Part shown: positions 43,240-52,471 of the stretch, piece after piece
Layout of the letters: each line of letters opens with the position of its first letter
Position numbering within the stretch: position 1 is the first letter of the stretch
Assembly: GCF_014171575.1 (NCBI RefSeq)
Contig: NZ_CP050453.1
Span: 3,844,001 to 3,908,000 of the forward strand
Source: Microbacterium sp. Se63.02b
Lineage (GTDB): Bacteria > Actinomycetota > Actinomycetes > Actinomycetales > Microbacteriaceae
Length of the DNA: 64,000 nucleotides
Direction of reading: 5' to 3'
Translations under genes and position numbers: made by a program
Notes under the pieces: generated by a model
What the model was told of the DNA's origin: nothing
Database searches by the model: none
What the model saw: the letters and a program-made list of their open reading frames with translations, nothing else

Positions 43240-43890
43240 TTACTCCGCCGCAGCGATCTTCTTGGCGTCGTCGGTGTTCAGCACGCGGAACAGGATCGCG
43301 GCGATCACCGCACCCACGACGGGAGCGACGATGTAGAGCCACAGCGAGCTCCAGGCGAAGTGGCCGCTGACCGAGAGGCCCAGCGCCACGGCCGGGTTGA
43401 ACCCGCCGCCCGAGATCGAGCCGACCGTCGCCGCGCCGACGAACACGGTCGCACCGATCGCGAGACCGTAGAAGGAGTTGCCGGCGGTGTCCTTCGACGT
43501 CGCGGTGTTGAGCACGACCCACACGAGGATCAGCGTGAACAGCGCCTCGACGAGGAAGGCCGGACCGACCTCGATGACCATGGCCTCCTCGCCGACCGGC
43601 CAGACCGTCATGCTGACGAGTGCAGCCACCGCGCCACCGACGAACTGTGCGATGAGGTACGCGATGAAGTCGGCGACGCTGAGACCGCCGCGCAGGAACA
43701 CGCCGACCGATACGGCCGGGTTGAGGTGAGCACCCGAGATGTGCCCCGTGGAGAACACGAGCACCATCAGGGTGAAGCCGATCGCGAGCGGCGTCAGCGG
43801 GCTGTCGCTGTTCACCGCCGCGATGATGGCGAGGACGAAGAGGAAGGTGGCGATCGCCTCTGCGAGCGCTTTGCGTGCCGTACCAGTCAT
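43240..43890 (-). CDS. MIP family aquaporin
   Basis: Channel for water or small solutes, 216 residues with six membrane helices. Both pore NPA motifs are present (SGAHLNPAVSVGVFL and GGGFNPAVALGLSV). The selectivity-filter residues are not fully clear by eye; the short loop after the second NPA favours a water-type channel over a glycerol facilitator. It stands alone with its own terminator. The 237 bp before the next gene contain a small CCCCG-TGG-CGGGG hairpin at 44088-44100 and nothing else obvious. Confidence 0.88.
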   Translation of the reverse strand: MTGTARKALAEAIATFLFVLAIIAAVNSDSPLTPLAIGFTLMVLVFSTGHISGAHLNPAVSVGVFLRGGLSVADFIAYLIAQFVGGAVAALVSMTVWPVGEEAMVIEVGPAFLVEALFTLILVWVVLNTATSKDTAGNSFYGLAIGATVFVGAATVGSISGGGFNPAVALGLSVSGHFAWSSLWLYIVAPVVGAVIAAILFRVLNTDDAKKIAAAE

Positions 43891-44115
43891 GAGAGCCCTT
43901 TTCTCTGGGATTCCGTAGTGAGGAGGTCACCCGTTCGCCCCGCGAACCCCGGTCGACACACCCCCCGTTGCGGCACTGAGGATATCGCTGGGCTCGCATC
44001 CGCGAGAGGATGCCGCGCGGGAACGCTGTGAATCCGCTGAACCCGGGCGATCGCCGGCAGGAGCAGGGCCGCGCCGGTGGATGTCAACCCCGTGGCGGGG
44101 CGTCTGGCGCACTCG

Positions 44116-44121
44116 TAGCGT
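44116..44121 (+). promoter_or_regulatory. -10 box of the APC permease gene
   Basis: TAGCGT, 6 nt before ATG 44128; the intervening GCAAGG could act as a weak ribosome-binding site, so leaderless initiation is likely but not certain. Confidence 0.45.
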
Positions 44122-44127
44122 GCAAGG

Positions 44128-45504
44128 ATGACGACCGAGATCGCGCCCAGAGCCGAGACACCGACCCGGTTGCGCAGGGCCATCACCGGCCCCCTCCTCT
44201 TCGCCTTCATCCTCGGCGACGTGCTCGGCGCCGGGATCTACGCGCTCATGGGCGTGCTCTCGGCGAAGGTCGGCGGGATGCTGTGGGCCCCGCTGCTGCT
44301 GGCGCTGCTGCTCGCACTGCTCACGGCGGGTTCCTACGCAGAGCTCGTGACGAAGTATCCGCGCGCCGGGGTGCCGCCGTCTTCGCGGAGCGGGCCTTCC
44401 GCAGCCCTCTCGTGTCGTTCCTGGTGGGATTCAGCATGCTCGCCGCCGGCGTCACGAGCGCCGCGGGTCTCGCGATCGCGTTCTCGGGCGACTACCTGAG
44501 CACCTTCGTCGATCTGCCCACCATCCCGGTCGCGATCGTGTTCCTCGCGGTCGTCGCGCTTCTGAACGCCCGCGGCATCCGCGAATCGATGGGCGCGAAC
44601 CTGGTGATGACGGCGATCGAGCTCAGCGGGCTCGTGATCGTCGTCGCCGTGGTCGCGATCTTCGTCGGCGGGGGCGGTGGCGACGTGTCGCGTGTGACGC
44701 AGGCGCCGGAAGGGACGAGCGTCGCCGTCGCGGTCCTCTCTGGCGCGGTCATCGCGTACTACTCCTTCGTCGGCTTCGAGACGTCGGCGAACATGATCGA
44801 AGAGGTCAAGGACCCGCGGCGCACCTATCCCCGCGCCCTCTTCGGAGCCCTCTTCACGGCGGGGAGCCGTCTACGTGCTGGTCGGCCTGGCGAGTTCGAT
44901 CGCCCTGCCACCCGCAGAGCTCCAGGAGTCGAGCGGACCCCTGCTCGCCGTGGTCGAGGCCACGGGCGTCAGCATCCCGTCCTGGCTCTTCAGCCTGATC
45001 GCCCTCATCGCCGTCGCGAACGGCGCCCTGCTCACGATGATCATGGTCAGCAGGCTCACCTACGGCATGGCCGAGCAGGGCCTGCTGCCGTCCGCGCTCG
45101 GGCGGGTGCTGCCGAAGCGCAAGACGCCGTGGGTGGCGATCCTCACCACGACCCTCGTCGCGATGGGACTCACCCTCGTCGGTGATCTGGCGACACTCGC
45201 CGAGACGGTCGTGCTGCTGCTCTTGGTCGTCTTCCTCAGCGTGAACGTATCGGTCCTGGTCCTGCGACGCGACCGTGTCGAACAGGATCACTTCCGGGTG
45301 TGGACGTTCGTCCCCGTGCTCGGCGTCGCATCCTGCATCCTGCTGCTCACGCAGCAGCGTCCGATCGTCTGGCTCTTCGGCGCGATCCTGCTCGCAGTGG
45401 GTGGTGTGCTCTACGTGGTCGCCCGCTGGAGCAGGAAGCACGCCGAGAAGCGCAACAACCGGCCCGGCGGCGTCGCCGTCGACAACCAGGAGGGAACCTC
45501 ATGA
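44128..45504 (+). CDS. APC family amino acid permease (two frameshifts)
   Basis: About 459 residues with twelve membrane segments. The opening GPLLFAFILGDVLGAGIYAL holds the unwound GAGIY helix that binds substrate in this superfamily, and YYSFVGFETSANMIEEVKDP is the conserved loop of the 6-7 region. The frame breaks in the G run 44368-44371 (one base lost) and near 44861-44864 (one base gained); GAAVFAERAFRSPLVSFLVG and VYVLVGLASSIALPPAELQ resume in other frames. The stop overlaps a small acidic gene. The substrate is unknown. Confidence 0.82.
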
Positions 45505-45733
45505 ACACCACGCCTGCACACACACCCGACGACGAGGTCACGAGTGCGGAGAACCGCCACGACCAGCTGACCACGGCCCCGGACGCCACCGAAGCCGACG
45601 CGGCCCCCGCATCGAGGTCAGCGAGCACGACGGCAACACGCGCATCGACATCGCCCCGGAGGCGGCGGTGCGGCCGGGTCCCGGGCCGGGAATGCCCGAG
45701 GCCGACCCCGAGGACGCCGATTCCGAGGACTGA
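45501..45733 (+). CDS. small acidic protein coupled to the APC permease (one frameshift)
   Basis: About 77 residues, no family recognised. The N-terminus is polar (MNTTPAHTPDDEVTSAENRH). One C is lost in 45604-45608, after which IEVSEHDGNTRIDIAPEAAV runs to an acidic end EADPEDADSED. The ATG overlaps the permease stop (ATGA), so translation is coupled. The short IEVSEHDGNTRIDI strand-like core between disordered ends suggests a small accessory factor, but no role can be assigned. Confidence 0.55.
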
Positions 45734-45745
45734 GCCACCCGCGTC

Positions 45746-45774
45746 GCGCCGCAGCCCTCACACGGCTGCGGCGC
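45746..45774. terminator. bidirectional terminator overlapping the hydrolase stop codon
   Basis: GCGCCGCAGCC and GGCTGCGGCGC form a perfect 11-bp stem with a 7-nt loop. The loop contains the stop codon of the isochorismatase-like gene (45760-45758). Confidence 0.7.
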
Positions 45775-46333
45775 CGACCCGTGTGCGCGTGCGGACGATC
45801 GTGGCGAATCCGCGGGCGGAGAGGATGCTCTCGGTGCGACGCATGATGTCGCCGCCCGAGACGGCCTCGAGAGCGCCGTCCGCCGGGATGGCCGAGGTCG
45901 TGGTGGCATCCGTGACGAACTCCACCTCGTAGCCGAGATCGGCCGCGACGCGTGCGGTCGTCTCACAGCACTGCTCCGTGCGGATGCCGCAGATCACGAC
46001 GCGGCGGACACCCGCGCGCTGAAGCCGCTCGTGCAGATCGGTCGAGGCGAAGGCGTTGATCGTGGTCTTGGTGATCGCCGCTTCGGACTCATGGGGACCG
46101 AGCTCGGAGATCACCCGCACGAACCCCTGCGCGGGGTCGAAGACTCCACCGCTGCCCGGCTCGGAGTGCGTGATCCACACGACCGGGTCGCCCACCCCAC
46201 GGGCGTGCGCCACGAGGAGTGCGATGTTGTCGAGCACCGCGGGGTTCGCCGTCTCCGCCCAGTCGTCGGCTCGTCGGCGGAAGGACTCCTGTGCATCGAT
46301 CACGAGCAGAGCGGTGTCGGTCGATGAGGTCAT
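45758..46333 (-). CDS. isochorismatase-like cysteine hydrolase
   Basis: About 191 residues with the Asp-Lys-Cys catalytic triad of the family: Asp in TALLVIDAQESF, Lys in AITKTTINAF and Cys in CGIRTEQCCETTARVAADLG. Members hydrolyse isochorismate, nicotinamide or other amides; the last motif here is closest to general cysteine hydrolases. ATG 46333 was chosen over a start 12 codons upstream that adds an Arg-rich lead. The substrate is unknown. Confidence 0.85.
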   Translation of the reverse strand: MTSSTDTALLVIDAQESFRRRADDWAETANPAVLDNIALLVAHARGVGDPVVWITHSEPGSGGVFDPAQGFVRVISELGPHESEAAITKTTINAFASTDLHERLQRAGVRRVVICGIRTEQCCETTARVAADLGYEVEFVTDATTTSAIPADGALEAVSGGDIMRRTESILSARGFATIVRTRTRVGAAAV

Positions 46334-46414
46334 ACGCTCATCGTCGCGTCTGTGTGCCCGCGCGGGCAAGACGCTCCTCTGCCAGGAAGCAGCGGCTTCC
46401 CGCCGTCGTACGCG

Positions 46415-47431
46415 CTAGAGCCACCCCTTGCCCTTGAAGGCGGCGTACAGGCCGAAACCCAGCGCGACCATCAGGCCGATCGCCATGGGGTAGCCGAGCA
46501 CCCAGTGCAGCTCGGGCATGTGATCGAAGTTCATCCCGTAGATCGTGCCGACCAGCGTCGGGGCGAACAGGATCGCCGCCCATCCCGAGATCTTCTTGAC
46601 CTCGTCGTTCTGGCGGATGCTGAGCTCCGTCATCCGCCGCATCTCCTCGTTCTGCCGCCGCGCGACGATCGTCGACTCGACCGTGAGGGCGTTGTCGAGC
46701 ACGGTGCGGAACGTGGTGGCGCGGTCGCTCACGCGCAGGGTGTGGTCCAGCACATCACGCAGGTACCGCTGCAGTTCCTCGCCGACGCGGTACTTGTCCG
46801 AGCCGCGCAGCAGTGCCTCCAGCATCGCCGCCAGCGGTTGGGTGGCCCGTTGGAAGTCGATGACCTCCCTGCCCAGGTCGTAGATGCGCTGCGTCGCATC
46901 GGTGTCCTCTTCGAACAGCTGGCTCTCGATCTCGTCGATGTCGTTCTCGAGACCGGCGAGCACGGGGGCGTACTCGTCGACGACCTCGTCGAGGATGGCG
47001 TAGAGCACGGCTTCGGGTCCGTGCGAGAGCAGCGCCGGATCGTTCTCGAGGCGTCGGCGCACCCGTGCGAGGTCGGGAGACTCCGCATGGCGGATGGTCA
47101 CCACGAAATCGGGTCCGACGAGCACATGCACCTCACCGAACTCCACCTCCTCGAGGTCGTCGAGGTAGCGGGCCGGACGCAGCACCATGAACAGCACATC
47201 GCCGTAGCGCTCGAGTTTGGCGCGCTGATGTCCGGCCAGCGCATCCTCGACGACCAGGGCGTGGATCCCGAACTCGTCCGCGACCTCGCGGATCTCGTCT
47301 TCGCTCGGCCGGTAGAGGCCGATCCAGCTCATCCCGCCACGTTCCCGCATGCGCTCGAACGTCTCACTGAGGCTCTGCGGATTCTCCGTGCGCACGCCGT
47401 CGACGTAGATCGCGTTGTCGATGATGGCCAT
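46415..47431 (-). CDS. corA: CorA family magnesium/cobalt transporter
   Basis: Pentameric divalent-cation channel of 338 residues: a cytoplasmic alpha/beta funnel (to about 240), a long stalk helix (ESTIVARRQNEEMRRMTELS), and two C-terminal membrane helices with the selectivity signature YGMNFDHMPE between them. A basic KGKGWL tail closes the protein. ATG 47431 was chosen at the first family-like residue (MAIIDNAIYVDGVRTE). It is a housekeeping ion transporter with no visible control site. Confidence 0.9.
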   Translation of the reverse strand: MAIIDNAIYVDGVRTENPQSLSETFERMRERGGMSWIGLYRPSEDEIREVADEFGIHALVVEDALAGHQRAKLERYGDVLFMVLRPARYLDDLEEVEFGEVHVLVGPDFVVTIRHAESPDLARVRRRLENDPALLSHGPEAVLYAILDEVVDEYAPVLAGLENDIDEIESQLFEEDTDATQRIYDLGREVIDFQRATQPLAAMLEALLRGSDKYRVGEELQRYLRDVLDHTLRVSDRATTFRTVLDNALTVESTIVARRQNEEMRRMTELSIRQNDEVKKISGWAAILFAPTLVGTIYGMNFDHMPELHWVLGYPMAIGLMVALGFGLYAAFKGKGWL

Positions 47432-47468
47432 CGTCGCCCTCCCGCTTCGACCGCCGATCAGGGCGTCG

Positions 47469-48759
47469 TCATCCCGCGGCCGGCTCGACGCAGACGACCG
47501 CGGCATCCGTGATCGCCTTGTGGTACTGCTCAGCCGTGAACGGCAGCCCGAACTCCGGCACCGTCTGCCCGGAAGCAGCCGGGGCCTTGGACGCGATCGC
47601 CGCGAGCTCCCAGGAGAGCTGCTGCGCGAACTGTGCGCCCAGGGTCGAGTCGTTCAACACCACGGCCACCGTGAATCCGGTCGCAGGGTCGGAGTACGCG
47701 GCGGTCGCGTACCCGGGAACCCACCCGTGCTGGCCGATCATCGACCCCACGAGGTAGGCGCCCCCGGTGGCCTGGTACCACGACGGCGCGCCGTCGGCGG
47801 CCGGCAGGGGTGCGCCGAAGCGGTCCGGCTTGTCCTCCGTACGCAGCGCCTGCTTCGCCTCCGCCTGGGCGTAGCGGCCCAGGTCGGCGATGGTCGAGAC
47901 GACACCGGAATCCGTGAATCCGGTGCTGGAGGACAGGGTGGTGATGTCGGTCGGCGTCGCGCAGGCGTACCCGCCGTCGACGCCCGGCATGTAGTACCCG
48001 TTCATCGGGTCGTCGCCGGGCGCGGCAGCGGCAGGGCCGGGCAGCGAGGTGCCGGTGAGCTCGAGGGGATCCGTGACGTACTCCGCGATGAGCTCCGATG
48101 CGCTCAGACCCGATGCGCGCTCGAGAGCGAGCCCGAGCAGGAGGTATCCGGAATCCGAGTCGCGGAAGGTGGTGTGCGGAGCCACACGCTCGCGGGCGAG
48201 ACCGAAGCCCGCCAGTTCCAGCGGCGCCCACACCCGGTCAGGGGTGTTGAGCCACGCGGGACGCACGCTCGACTCGGAGGAGCCGGCGCCACTGGTCCCG
48301 TTGCACAGGTCGAGGAGGGTGATGCCCTCTTCTCGCATGCCGCCGACGCCCGAGACGTAGTCCGCGACGTTCGCGTCGAGCTCGACGGTCCCCTCGTCGG
48401 CGAGGGCGTAGAGGACGTCGCACGTCATCAGACGGGTCACATCCGCGATCCGGAACGACATGTCGGTGGTCACCTCGCCGCCGTCGCGGCCCTGCGTGCC
48501 GAAGGCCGTGACCCAGCTGCCGCTCCATGGCACCCAGACGCCGACGATCGCACCGGAGGCCCCGGACGCGACGAGCGCATTGTCGACGGCCCCTGCATCG
48601 CGGCGACCGTGTCGTCGGGCAGGGCACCGTCGACCTGCGCGGGTGGCGTGTAGCTGAAGGAGTCGTCGGGGTGCATCCGGTGAGGATGAGAGCGAACAGC
48701 GCCGCACCGGCCGCACTGGCCGCTACGGCGCGCCGACGGCGCGACGAGAGAAGCTGCAT
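47469..48759 (-). CDS. serine-hydrolase/beta-lactamase-like lipoprotein lacking catalytic motifs (two frameshifts)
   Basis: About 430 residues. The signal peptide ends with lipobox LTGC (Cys about 29), and the rest has the fold of class C beta-lactamase/DD-carboxypeptidase-like proteins (SGYLLLGLALERASGLSASE, ATGGAYLVGSMIGQHGWVPG). The position of the SxxK nucleophile motif reads FRIADVTRLMT, with DVTR instead of SxxK, and the YxN position reads RDSDSGY. It is probably not a working serine hydrolase. The frame breaks near 48672-48675 and 48591-48594 (one base lost each). A TAGACT -10 lies about 37 nt before ATG 48759. Confidence 0.75.
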
Positions 48760-48844
48760 GAAGGAACCCCCGAGGATGTGTCTCCCGAGTCTAGAACGCC
48801 GATCCTGAAAGACGGCATCGTGTCGGCCGGCTCTCGTGTCCGCG

Positions 48845-48850
48845 TAGGGT
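48845..48850 (+). promoter_or_regulatory. -10 box of leaderless DUF2470 gene
   Basis: TAGGGT followed by 7 nt and the GTG at 48858; no Shine-Dalgarno is present. Confidence 0.45.
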
Positions 48851-48857
48851 GTGAAAC

Positions 48858-49169
48858 GTGCCCCACCTCTTCGACGCCGACGTGATCACCGCTGTCCTCC
48901 GCCACATGAACGGCGACCACACCGACGACAATCTCCTCATCGCGCGGGCCTTCGGCCCGTCCGCCGCCGAGATCACGGACTCCACGATGACCGGCTTCGA
49001 CGGCGAGGGCGGGGTGTGGGAGATCACGGCCGATGGCGCGGTCTCCGAGCTGCGCGTCCCGTGGCCTGGAGGCCCGATCGCCGACCGCCCCGCCGTCCGC
49101 CGCGAGGTCGTCGCGCTCTACGACGAGGCCTGCGCACGCCTCGGTGTGGAACCTCGACCGCACGCCTGA
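48858..49169 (+). CDS. DUF2470 domain protein
   Basis: 103 residues forming a single DUF2470 domain, with the heme-enzyme-associated HMNGDHTDDNLLIARAF segment near residue 16 and the MTGFDGEGGVWEI strand. The domain occurs in heme-iron utilisation and FMN-binding proteins, often at their C-terminus. Here it stands alone, directly before a heme oxygenase gene, so a role in heme handling is likely. Starts at GTG 48858. Confidence 0.83.
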   Translation: MPHLFDADVITAVLRHMNGDHTDDNLLIARAFGPSAAEITDSTMTGFDGEGGVWEITADGAVSELRVPWPGGPIADRPAVRREVVALYDEACARLGVEPRPHA

Positions 49170-49192
49170 CGACATCCGGGCTTCCACCTGAG

Positions 49193-49208
49193 GTAAGGCA
49201 AGCCTTAC
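49193..49208 (+). promoter_or_regulatory. DtxR/IdeR-like iron box before heme oxygenase
   Basis: GTAAGGC-AA-GCCTTAC is a perfect 7-bp dyad with AA in the centre, close to the iron-box consensus (GGTTAGGCTAACC). It ends 9 nt before the ATG at 49218, a position that would block transcription when iron is plentiful. Confidence 0.65.
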
Positions 49209-49217
49209 ACTGAGTGC

Positions 49218-49865
49218 ATGTCCGAGATCCTCTCCTTCTCCGCCGCCCTGCGCGAGCGCTCGTCCGGATCGCACTCCCGCAGCGAGACCGCCGGCTTCAT
49301 GTCCGACCTCCTGAAGGGCGAGGGCTCACGCGAGGACTACATCTCGCTCGTGGCCCAGCACTACTTCATCTACGAAGCGCTCGAGAGCGCCGGCGACCGT
49401 ATGCGCCACGACCCGGTCGCCGCGGTGTTCATCAGCGACAAGCTCACCCGCCTGCCGGCCCTCGAGGCCGACCTGGAGTTCCTCCTCGGGCAGGACTGGC
49501 GGGCGCAGATCGTGCCCCTGCCGAGCACGCAGCGGTACGTCGAGCGCATCCAGCAGGTCGGCGCCACCTGGGTCGGCGGCTTCGTCGCCCACCACTACAC
49601 CCGCTACCTCGGCGACCTCTCCGGAGGCATCTTCATCGGCCGGGTCATGGCCCGGCGCTTCGGGTTCGAGACCAACGGCATCGGCTTCTACCTGTTCGAC
49701 GACATCGCCGACCCCGCCGCTTTCAAAGACGTCTACCGCGAGCAGCTCGACGCCGCACCGTGGGACGACGCCGAACGCGAGCGGGTGATCGACGAGGTGC
49801 TCCTCGCCTACCGCTTCAACACCGAGCTCTTCGAAGACCTCGACCGCGCACGTGTGGCCGCCTGA
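49218..49865 (+). CDS. biliverdin-producing heme oxygenase
   Basis: Opens heme to biliverdin, CO and iron; 215 residues, the usual length of HmuO-type enzymes. The proximal His ligand is in SGSHSRSETAGFMSDLL and the distal helix holds the flexible glycines in YTRYLGDLSGGIFIGRVM. The gene has an iron box at 49193-49208, so it is probably derepressed in iron shortage to release iron from heme. It follows a DUF2470 gene by 48 bp. Confidence 0.92.
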   Translation: MSEILSFSAALRERSSGSHSRSETAGFMSDLLKGEGSREDYISLVAQHYFIYEALESAGDRMRHDPVAAVFISDKLTRLPALEADLEFLLGQDWRAQIVPLPSTQRYVERIQQVGATWVGGFVAHHYTRYLGDLSGGIFIGRVMARRFGFETNGIGFYLFDDIADPAAFKDVYREQLDAAPWDDAERERVIDEVLLAYRFNTELFEDLDRARVAA

Positions 49866-49871
49866 GCAGGC

Positions 49872-51298
49872 TCAGGCCCCTGGGAGTTCCGGAGTCGACG
49901 CCGCCAGCCAGGCATCGCGCATGAACCGGCGCACGTCCTCATCCACGCGGATGTCGCGGGGCCGCAACGCCCGCGAGAGATAGAGCCCCTCCAACGAGGT
50001 CAGCCTGCTCAGCGCCACGTACGTCTGCCCAGGCGCGAACGCGCCGGAGCCGAGGTCGATGATCGCCCGCTCGTACGTCTTGCCCTGCGACTTGTGGATC
50101 GTGACCGCCCACGCGAGTCGCAGCGGGAACTGGGTGAACTCGGCGACGACGTCGCGGGTGAGCTTCTTGGTGTTCTGGTCGTAGGCATACCGGAACCGTT
50201 CCCAGACGGCCGGCTCGACGTCGACCTCCTCGCCGTCGATGTCCACGCGCACCGCTCCCCCGAGGATGCGCGTCACCGTGCCGATGGTGCCGTTCACCCA
50301 GCGGGGCGGCTCGCCGGACATGGCCGTGTCGTTGCGGAGGAACATCACCTGCGCGCCGACCTTGAGCTTCAGCTCCGACTCGGCGGGCAACGCGGCCTCC
50401 CCGCGCCCGAAGTCTCCGCTGACCTCGGCCCGCGCCGTCTGCTCCTTGCCCGGGAGGGCCGCGAGGTGGCGGCTGTTGATGCTGTTCACGATGTCGTTGC
50501 GCGTGGCGAGGGTGATCATCGGCACCTCGCCCGGCTCCGGCTCCGGCGGCGTTCGCGCGCCCTGGGTGTTCAGGACCCCGGCGATCTCGGCGGTCACCCG
50601 CCCGTAGCGGACGGCGTTGAGCATCGACTTGAACCCGTCGTCGGACTGACGGTGGATCTGCACCAGCTCCCTGACGTGCAGCTCTGCGCGGGTGTCGACC
50701 TGGAACAGGCCCTCCTGATCGGAGAGCCCGGAGCCGCCGGCCCACACCTTCGCATCGAAGAACCAGAACGACCGGTAGTGGTCCTGCACGTACCGCGCCT
50801 CGTCGCCCCGCGGCGGCACCGGTGCGAGCTGGTAGGGGTCGCCGAACATGACGACCTGCACGCCGCCGAACGGCTCGCCGCGGCGCCCCTGGCCTGTCGC
50901 AGCGAGCGGTCGATCGCGTCCATCAGGTCGGCGTTGACCATCGAGATCTCGTCGATCACGAGCGTCTCGATGGCGTTCAGGATCCGGCGGGTCGCATCGT
51001 TCTGGTCGATGTCGGCGTCGCCGATCAGGCCGATCGGCAGGCGGAACAGCGAGTGGATCGTCTGACCTTCGACGTTCAGGGCGGCGACACCGGTCGGCGC
51101 GCAGATCGCGATCTGCTTCTTCGTGTTCCAGGCGAAGTACTGCAGCAGCGTCGACTTGCCCGTCCCGGCGCGCCCGGTGATGAAGACGTGCTCGCCGGTG
51201 TCCTCGATGAGCCGGAACAGCTCTTGCTGCTCCTCGGACAGGGCGGGAAGGGACACGGCACTCACAGGGGAAGCAGGCGGAAACGGGGCGCCCCCCAT
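49872..51298 (-). CDS. PIF1/RecD-like superfamily 1 DNA helicase (one frameshift)
   Basis: About 475 residues. Walker A is FITGRAGTGKSTLLQYFAW, Walker B LVIDEISMVNADLMDAID, and the C-terminal domain has the superfamily 1B motif LAWAVTIHKSQGKTYERAII with FAPGQTYVALSRLTSLEGLY. One base is lost near 50888 in a four-base run, splitting the frame after SLRQARG; the rest resumes as VQVVMFGDPYQLAPVPP. ATG 51298 is the first start; a later Val start is possible. Acts on DNA ends, recombination intermediates or stalled forks; no specific partner gene is nearby. Confidence 0.88.
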
Positions 51299-51359
51299 GC
51301 TACGTCCAGGGCTCCGGTGCGGACCGCCGACGCTCGGCGTCCCCTCAGGACCCGCCTTC

Positions 51360-51365
51360 TAGACT
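51360..51365 (+). promoter_or_regulatory. -10 box of leaderless membrane protein gene
   Basis: TAGACT, 6 nt before ATG 51372, with no Shine-Dalgarno. Confidence 0.45.
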
Positions 51366-51371
51366 GACGCC

Positions 51372-52453
51372 ATGGAGCGGGCCAGGACGAGCGCGCCCCC
51401 CGCACGCCTCGGCGTGCACGCCTGGGGGTCGATCTGGCGTTGCTCGTCGTCGTCGGCCTGATGCTCGTCGCGGCACTCGGCGCGGGCGGCGCGACGCTGT
51501 ACCAGCAGTTCTACGGCCCGTCCGCGTTCGTGGTCCGGTACCTCGACCTGCTCTCGTCGGGGATGGCTGCCGACGCCCTGCGCGTGCCCGGCGTGGCGAT
51601 CGACCGCGAGACGCTCGAGAAGGCCGGCATCGCCCCTTCGGCCTCCGAGGCGCTGCTGCGCCGTTCCGCGCTCGCGCCGCTCACCGACGTGAAGGTGGAA
51701 TCCGAGAAGCCCGCCGAGGGCGGTACCGCCGTGACCGTCAGCTATGAGGCCAGCGGCCACGCCGGGACCAGCACCTTCCTGATCGAGCAGGACGGATGGG
51801 CGGGTGTCACACCGAACTGGCGCTTCACCACCAGTCCGCTCGCCGTCGTGGAGCTGACGGTGCGCGGTGCGGATCAGTTCGCCGTCAATGGGTTCGAGGT
51901 CGATCGCCGACAGGTGTCCGCCGCCGGAGCCGACGCCGAGCCCCTCGACCCGCTGCCCCTGCTCGTGTTCACGCCCGGGCTGTACTCCGTGACGGTGGAG
52001 ACGCCGATCGCGACCGCATCCGGCCACGGCGTGCTCGCCGATACGCCCCTCGCCGTCACTCCGCTCGACGTGCAGACGACGCCGACCGAGGAGTTCGTCG
52101 AGGTCGTGCAGCAGCGCGTCCAGGAGTTCCTCATGAAGTGCACCACGCAGGAGGTGCTCCAGCCGACCGCGTGTCCGTTCGGGCTGCGGGTGACGAACCG
52201 CATCACTGCACCCCCGAAGTGGTCCATCGCGAGTCAGCCGCAGGTCACGGTCGTCCCCGACGGCGGTCACTGGCAGATCCCGACGACGGATGCCGTGGCG
52301 CATGTCGACGTGGAGATCAAGTCGCTGTTCGACGGGTCCATCTCACCGCTGTCGGAGGATGTCCCGTTCCAGCTCAACGGCAGCATCGTGATCCTCCCCG
52401 ACGGCTCGGCATCCATCAGGGTCGGCTCGCCGAGCGAACCCCCGGTCGACTGA
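51372..52453 (+). CDS. single-pass membrane protein of unknown function (one frameshift)
   Basis: About 360 residues and not recognised. The N-terminus is short and basic (MERARTSAPPARLG), then a membrane segment (LALLVVVGLMLVAALGAGGA) and a long outer region with beta-strand-like repeats and two Cys (KCTTQEVLQPTACP, about residue 255) that could form a disulfide. The frame breaks near 51418, soon after the ATG at 51372; without the correction the protein would begin at a TTG inside the membrane segment. It converges on the CopD/CtaG gene. Topology suggests N-in, C-out with the main domain at the cell surface. Confidence 0.65.
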
Positions 52454-52471
52454 CCGGTCGAGGTCGGCGCC

